A stretch of DNA of 64,000 nt from positions 124,001-188,000 of the forward strand of contig JAODTK010005518.1 of NCBI GenBank assembly GCA_026419785.1. The letters run 5' to 3'. The notes under the pieces were generated by a model that worked only from the letters and a program-made list of their open reading frames with translations, was not told the DNA's origin and searched no databases. The translations under genes and the position numbers were made by a program. Below are positions 57,635 through 64,000 of the stretch, piece after piece; position 1 is the stretch's first letter; the number at the start of each line of letters is the position of its first letter. Source of the DNA: Sclerodactyla briareus. Taxonomy: Eukaryota > Echinodermata > Holothuroidea > Dendrochirotida > Sclerodactylidae.

Positions 57635-60420
57635 TATGTCAGGTAAACGAGATGATGCACTCATTCTCTTGATTACGACGACAACAACACCAAAGTAGAT
57701 GTAGAATTGTTCATCTTGGTGAACGATCTTTTTCACTTGCAAAAGCACAAGTAAATTTGCTCCACCCCCCACTTCACGATGTGAAATTGTTGCAATCGAG
57801 CATGTGAAAGAATTCTTTTATACGTTAATAATTCCTCCAGCCAAGAATAACAGGATATTTTGTTTATATTAGGACTGTATGCAGAGAAAGCTGTCGAACA
57901 TAAAAACTATGGCATTGCACCAGAATCGAGTGACCGATGCTTGATAATCGACTTGACGTGCACCATATTGGTGACTTGACACGTCTTACCAGCATGACGA
58001 AGCAGTTGACCAGTATTGGCATACAGAGGACCGCGAGTATAAAGAGACACCGGAGTCAAAGTACTGGAGGCGGGAAAAGTACTTGTAGTTCATGGCAGCA
58101 TACTCGTTGATGTTCTCAGCAAAAAAGACAATGGCCACTGTTGAGACAAAATTCAAATAAATTGAAAAAAAAGAGAAAAAATGAAACAAACTGTTACAAA
58201 TAGTAGTAATGGTACATTTTTTATATGTGCCTTCTTGTTACAGAAGCTCATGGTGACTGTAATTATATCACTGTGAAACTGGAAGTGTCTGGGGATATTA
58301 TGGTTTTGGGTGTGTAGACGCCGCCGCCGTTGGTACACGTCCGCCCTAGTAAAAATCTCGGAATAAGTTCGAAAGTGGGCATCACTGCAATGCTGGGCGC
58401 TAATTTGCATAAATAATGTGAAATTTTCAAGTTAGTCGGATTTGAAAGACACTTGGTGGGTAGGGACTATAGTTGATCCCGAAAAATGTGGGGGTCATTT
58501 CAAGGTCATCGGAGGTCAAATTTGCGAAATTTGTGACGATTTTCCAAACTTTGTCAGATTTGAATGAAAACTTGGTAGATGGGGGCTACATTGTTCCTCA
58601 TAAATTAGAAGTCATTTCAAAGCCATCATGGTCAAATTGCATTAATTATGTGCCTTAACTTCCCATGGATTTACAAACCAAACTTGGGGATGAGTTTACC
58701 TTGGTTTCTGACCAAATGGCGTCTTATGGGGTGTAGATGCTTCTTCCCAATGATTGCTCAAAAGCGGGGATATACAGTGGGCGATTTACCCGCCTACACA
58801 TGTCTAGTTTACCAACCACGATGACAAAATGCTTGTACAAGTACAAGTAGGGAGGCAACCCAGTGACCCACATTCGAGACATGCTGTAAGCCAAGCAGTG
58901 TCAATTTATATAGAGGTGAAGTTACCATAGGTAGGCAGACAAGACAGTTAATGTCACACCCCATTTTTCACGATTGGATCCAATTTACCGCCAATTTGAC
59001 TGATGCCACTGTTCTAAACAGACCTAATGGACATGCAGAAATCAAACACTGCTTTCTCCAAAAGGTGAAAAAACCTACTGCACAGTAAATGCACCAAGGG
59101 TAATTTGAAGCCTTTTTCTCATTTACGGTACTCAAACGTAATACTATTGTGTCAACGGTTACAGGGGGACGTGGGTACAAAGGCAGTTTGACATTGCACG
59201 GACAGTATGAAGGTACAGTTGAAAACATGAATGAATTCAGGCGGTAGCCAGCCATCTGAGTCAGAGGGGGGCAAGACAATTTTCCAGATTTGGGCATTAC
59301 TCCACAGCATTTCCCTCAGCTCACGGGAGGAGTGATGGACGGGGGGCGGGGGGAGGCCTTTCAACTCTGGGGGGGGCGACAAAAAGAGCAGGCCTTTTCC
59401 ATTACCTCACAATACTCCTTTTGACCCCAATTAGTCCACAATTATCATTATTACAACTTCCACTGGATTTTTTTCTACACTATTTCTTCTCATCTTTCCC
59501 CGTCCCTCTTCATGCATTTCTAGGTGATGGTCATTCTCAGAAGCAATTAACCCCCCAAAACATTAGGGCCTACCAATAAATAGAGGATAAGATATCAATA
59601 TAATAATACATGTTTGTGAATTGCATAGTACACAAAAAAGGTAAGTATAGCAAACATTTCATAGGATTATGAAACTGTACATAGAGCCACAAAAGGAATG
59701 CCTGTATACTCGTGTTGAATCTGGTAAGAATAGCAAAACGAAACAAAAGAATGTGGAAAACTATAAGTCCTGGAGCCATCTCTCAGACCAATCTACCTGT
59801 GATGGAAATGGGGAAAAACCAAAATTTTATCATTCGGACAAGGGAAAAAAAAAATGAGAGCAAATGTAGGTATCTCGAAATCTTCTTACAGTAGTCATAA
59901 AGAAATTCCCTATCGATATATGTTTCATTTTACTTTTATTCTATTTGACACTTTACAAGCATGAATAAATTACACAACTTTATGCAATAGGATAGCAAGG
60001 TGGATGGAAAGTATTCAGAAACCCAAAGAGGTTATCAGGGGGAGAATACTCTCAGGAAAAGAAAGAGAAAAAGGTGTGTCAATGGTACAGTAGCAAATAA
60101 CAACTCCGAGTATTCGATTGTGATGTGAAATGTGGGAAGGACTTTAAACGGTATCCCATTGGGATTCTTGAGCATTTGAGCAATCTTAAAGTCTGGCATC
60201 GTTATGCAAATGCAGACTACTGAAACTGACCAATGAGGCTGACCTTGACCTCTAATTCATGGAAACACTCAATATTTATTATTAACAGGGTAAGGAGGAT
60301 ACATCCTCCATGATCATCCAATCTGTATCCTGAGGGGAAGTTGCTTGATGTTTGCCAAAATTGACCTGCAACATGACCTTTCACCTCAATTCCGAAACAC
60401 CCCATATTTCACATTGTTCG
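57635..60420 (+). repeat. Copy 2 of the 2.79-kb direct tandem duplication
   Basis: Follows copy 1 without a spacer. Differences are mainly one- to few-base indels plus scattered substitutions. Sequence matching the 176-codon frame of copy 1 is broken here at several points. Homology ends near 60420. Confidence 0.92.
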
Positions 60421-60800
60421 TAAAATATTGATCAACTTTTCTGATCATCCAACTATTCTGTTGAAGTAGAAACCACTTGAACCTTCAAACGAAATGGCCG
60501 CAATTTACCTAATCAACCTCTGATCTCAAATTCCTGAATACCTTCAGTCACCAATTAGTTCACTTATAATACGGATTACTGACCAAGTTCAGGACATCTG
60601 ATCTATTCTGTATGAGTTGAAGCCGTTTGACCATTTGATCAAATTGATCACATATACCCCTAGTTGAACCTTTACCTCAGAATTTGACCCCCCATATACA
60701 CCATTGGTCATTGATAATACGACCAACTTTTCAGATCATCATCACATCTGTAGGGGACAGGGCTCGACCTTACGACTACATAGATGACCCTCCACTTATT
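60421..60800. repeat. Diverged ~150-bp tandem repeat continuing the end of the duplicated unit
   Basis: Blocks like ttgacctctaattc, gatcatccaactattctg and gaagccgtttgaccatttga, plus aacaccccatatttc-like blocks, recur near 60240, 60370, 60520 and 60660. Confidence 0.6.
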
Positions 60801-60977
60801 CATCAAGGATGAATATACATAGGAGTAGCGATTCTGAATCTGTGAGACGTGACCATCAGACTCACACCATCTTAGCCGACGCAAATGGTACCAGCTTTAC
60901 AGTGTTGTCCCCTGCCGAGCTACAACTTACAAAAGGAATACGGCGATGGAGCCGCGGAAAGGCGACATGCAAAATTT

Positions 60978-61208
60978 CCATTTCAGAGGGGCACTTTGTG
61001 GTCAGCAGTCAATGGAGCAAGCCAGAAAAATGGGGTATCTCCCTCATTTGGTGGGTGACTTGCCGAATTCAATTAGAATTTTTATATTTTTATAGTAGTA
61101 GGATTCCTGAGAACAAGATCAAGACATGGTGCACTCACACGAATGAGTGAAAATGTTCTTTTTCTGGCATGCTCCATTGACTGCTAACACAAAGTGCCCC
61201 TGTGGAAT
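60978..61208. repeat. Pair of ~50-bp inverted repeats
   Basis: gaggggcactttgtggtcag plus cagtcaatggagcaagccag (60987-61025) is the near-exact complement of ctggcatgctccattgactg plus ctaacacaaagtgcccctg (about 61163-61202). A third arm in the first orientation lies at about 62402-62447, beyond element C. Confidence 0.85.
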
Positions 61209-61295
61209 GAGTTTTGCTCGTTAAATCAATACAATACAGTATTTATATACGCGTATCAGTCATGGACTGCTCTAATCCACTTAACAATCGCAGTA

Positions 61296-62190
61296 AGCCA
61301 AAGGCTTGGTGAGTCCTTGACTCTTTCTGACCACCTATAGCCAACACAAGGACAACTGGAGATTGTAGCAGCTTATTATGGGCAACTTAACATAACTTCG
61401 CCAAATTTCCCGTTTTCCCCACCACCAATAGGGTTCCTGTACAGTACTCTTGAAGAAGCTACACAATAAATTTCAGGTTTTTCAGACTTTGACCCTGGTG
61501 ACCTCAGATGACTCTAACCTGACCCCAAAACGATTAGTTCATGTACTCACATGGGGAACACACTCCAAGTATGAGCTCCCTCCATCCAGGGGGGTTGAGT
61601 TATCGTGTTACAAGCCAAAAATTGGCCAAATCTCCAACTTTGATTCATCCCGACTCAAACCGAAAACAAGTAGGGTTCCTGTCTCCCACAGAAGATATAC
61701 ACCCAATTCAACTTGATCAGACCACCATCTGACCTATAGTGTTTACAAGGTTTTCAGACCTTGACCTCTGGTGACCTCAGATGACCTCTAACCTGACCCC
61801 ATAAAACAGGGTTCATGTAGGCCTACTCATCATGGGACTTCATCCATCCGTTGTTAACGTTTTACAGTCAAAATTTTCAGGAATTTCATTTTTGGCCAAA
61901 ATTCCATCCCCGACCAAGCCCGATACAATAGGTTTTTCCTGTACCCCCATAAAAAAGCTTACAGCAAATTTCAACCTGTCAGACCAACCATTCTGGACTC
62001 CAACGCACTCTCGTGTTTACAATGTTTCAGACTTCAACTCTGTTGACCGCAGATGACCTCTGACCTTACCCAAAATAAACAATCGGGTTTGTACTCATCA
62101 TGGGGAACACACATACAAGTATGAGCTTCATCCATCTAGGTGGGGTCGCGTTATCGTGTTTTACACTACTTCGTCAAGGAATAAAAATGA
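61296..62190 (-). mobile_element. Element C: short relative of elements A and B
   Basis: The left end agccaaaggcttggtgagtc plus cttgac (61296-61321) and the right end tcgtcaaggaata (62171-62183) match A and B. Inside are three ~275-bp units of the 300-bp repeat found in A (anchors near 61503, 61781 and 62052). No CA tract is present. Confidence 0.65.
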
Positions 62191-62399
62191 GAGATTCCTA
62201 GAGAAGGACCCATAAAAAGACTAAGAACTTCAGTTTATCTTAAGGCGCAGCGCCAACCGAATTGCAGATGCACGAATAGTATTCCATAGCTTAGGGATCA
62301 CAATACTTGAAATCCTTTCCCATAGGAATTAAGATGCCCTTTTGGCTTCTGGGTCAAAGCACTTGGTAGTGACTATATAGACACGTGTCGAAACTCAAT

Positions 62400-62450
62400 T
62401 CATAGGGGCACTTGGTGTTACAAGTCCGATGGAACAAGCCAGAAAATCAT
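62400..62450. repeat. Third arm of the 60.98/61.16-kb inverted repeat
   Basis: taggggcacttggtgttaca, agtccgatggaacaagccag and aaaat match the 60.98-kb arm in orientation and oppose the 61.16-kb arm, so element C is bracketed by inverted arms. Confidence 0.75.
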
Positions 62451-62459
62451 GATATTTTC

Positions 62460-64000
62460 CCCATTTTGTGGTGTAGCAACCCACCAAATCTGGATCGTTT
62501 GTTCTGTTTTCTCCTCATATGAAAATTGAGAATTCGATTGAATCTGATTTCCCAACTCAAATCAAGAGACCTTTCAAGAAATGTCCTTGAATTGTTTATA
62601 CTTGTTCATAAAATCTATCTTCATGACACCTATAACAACTCGATAAAATACCGAACAGTCGACTTTTTCAGGAATGGTGAACTAAACTGTATAGAATTAG
62701 CGCGCAGCTGCAGGCTTGAGTACGACACGCACCACATTTTTGTTCGAACCATTTGATAGCTTGAAATTGGAATAAAGGTAACAAGAATCATTTCAATGTA
62801 TCTAATATTTGGCTCGAATTCCCTACAAGGTAATATAACTCTGGTCTGGACTCTAACCACCTTTTAAAGCTCCTTGGCAGACCTATTGATACCCATGTCA
62901 TCATATTACCTCTAGTCCTTCTGCCCTTAACATACTGCCAGAAACCCTAATTTTCTAGCTGTAAAGTCCAAACCTTATCCTTAGTAACCTCTACCCCTGA
63001 TCCCTAACCTTAATTACCCCGCCTTTAACACTATTTATTTCCTTTTTGCATTACTGTAATGTATCGCTAAACTACTACCAACATTATTTTTATACGTTAT
63101 AAAGAAAAAGACCGTGAGACGTAACATACTTACATGACTTAAAAATGATTAAATACTATTAATGTCGGTATTTCTGATCGCATCCTTGCCATCTCCTCTT
63201 GTCTGGTCATCAAAAGTGTTCGATCTCCCGAAAATCCATTCGAAAATTGGTTGATCCACGTCCTTGTTGTCGGGGTCAGAAAATGATTAAGTAGAATTAT
63301 TTGAGACTGCCTCACGGTACCATTTCCTTCGTAGTGGAATGTCTAATACTAATTCGGAAGAGAAAATGAAAACATGGCAGTATTCGTGGCAAATTTAACA
63401 AGTTGAGATTGATGGGGGGGGGCTCATTCGAAATTCGATATTTAGACTGTAGAAATGTGTTGAAACTAAATACAGATGTGGTGTTCGGGTGTGTGAAATA
63501 TATTCTAGATAACGCTTGTATTCGCAAATAGGTATGGAAACTGTAATACTGCCACGGATTTTCAATAGTCAGTCAGGTCATCTTAAACTGGCACACATGA
63601 AGAGAGAACATATCAAAACCCCACACAAACTGAAAATTCGACGATTCTAGCATGTTCCATGTTGAGTCATTAATTTTACTTAGATGAATTGCACCCCAAC
63701 CAATGACGTCACCAGATACAGGGGGCGTAGTTTTTGTTTTTTGAAGTGGGGGGGGGATGATTTTGCTAGATGACTATTACGGCCGGAGCGCCACCTTAGG
63801 TTGGCGCAGAGCGTCCAAGAATTTTTTTACTTTTCACACCCTCCCAGCCGCCCGGAACGGCACTTGAGGGTGTTTTCAGCTGTGTTTATTCAGCCTTCAA
63901 GATGGCATATATTACCTACGATTTGTGGATTGTTGAGAAATTTTTTGTCTCTTTGAAATCTATATAACATTGATCAGTTGAAATGACTCAAGAACTAAAT
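62460..64000. other. No recognisable gene
   Basis: Short G-runs at 63413-63422 and 63747-63755, and a small gcgccacc...ggttggcgc hairpin near 63789-63808. No domain or splice-bounded exon was recognised. Confidence 0.45.

Overview
This window reads as animal nuclear DNA, most likely from a marine invertebrate. I see no prokaryotic gene organisation. The longest ATG-started open frame is 176 codons. Plausible coding stretches are exon-like pieces bounded by splice signals, and most of the sequence is retrotransposon remnants, satellite arrays, microsatellites and homopolymer tracts. I cannot name the species. A lean towards a deuterostome (amphioxus, hemichordate or echinoderm) is a guess from the receptor-like gene at the left edge. 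Neighbouring satellite units differ mainly by single-base gains and losses, which suggests either decay or an incompletely polished long-read assembly, so frameshifts in apparent genes may not be real.

Layout. 0.3-3.4 kb (+): two phase-matched exons of a candidate type II membrane protein whose cytoplasmic part carries about nine copies of a tyrosine motif of the form A-x-Y-A-x-V-x-P-K, followed by one membrane helix. 4.95-5.4 kb: a 52-bp minisatellite interrupted by 42 C. 5.66-5.85 kb: a LINE 3' tail. 7.9-14 kb: several tandem and dispersed non-coding repeats, including a G/C-homopolymer hairpin cluster. 15.1-17.4 kb (-): a truncated reverse transcriptase element with a likely restriction-like endonuclease end, abutting head-to-head a truncated CR1/L2-like LINE (17.4-19.9 kb, +). 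22.8-24.1 kb: a satellite-like repeat array. 24.6-25.6 kb (+): a Ty3/gypsy pol fragment. 28-32.4 kb: three GAGTC-rich degenerate repeats, a 140-bp repeat array and two weak exon candidates. 33.0-33.7 kb (+): another LINE RT fragment.

38-50 kb is almost wholly repeat. Two non-autonomous elements, A (38.60-41.09 kb) and B (45.24-49.80 kb), and a short relative C (61.30-62.19 kb), share the same ends: a small hairpin plus an inverted repeat GATTCCTTGAC / GTCAAGGAATC. All three enclose tandem repeats (about 300 bp in A and C, 163 bp in B), and A and B also have a CA microsatellite. A and B each interrupt a unit of a different tandem repeat, and an uninterrupted neighbouring unit serves as an empty-site reference. 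This is the best evidence of mobility in the window and resembles Helentron-derived (HINE/DINE-1/pearl-like) elements.

53.7 kb (-) holds a clean symmetric internal exon candidate of 213 nt. 54.84-60.42 kb is a direct tandem duplication of a 2.79-kb unit. The right edge (62.5-64 kb) has nothing I recognise. Apart from the two receptor exons and the 53.7-kb exon, I find little that looks like host coding sequence.
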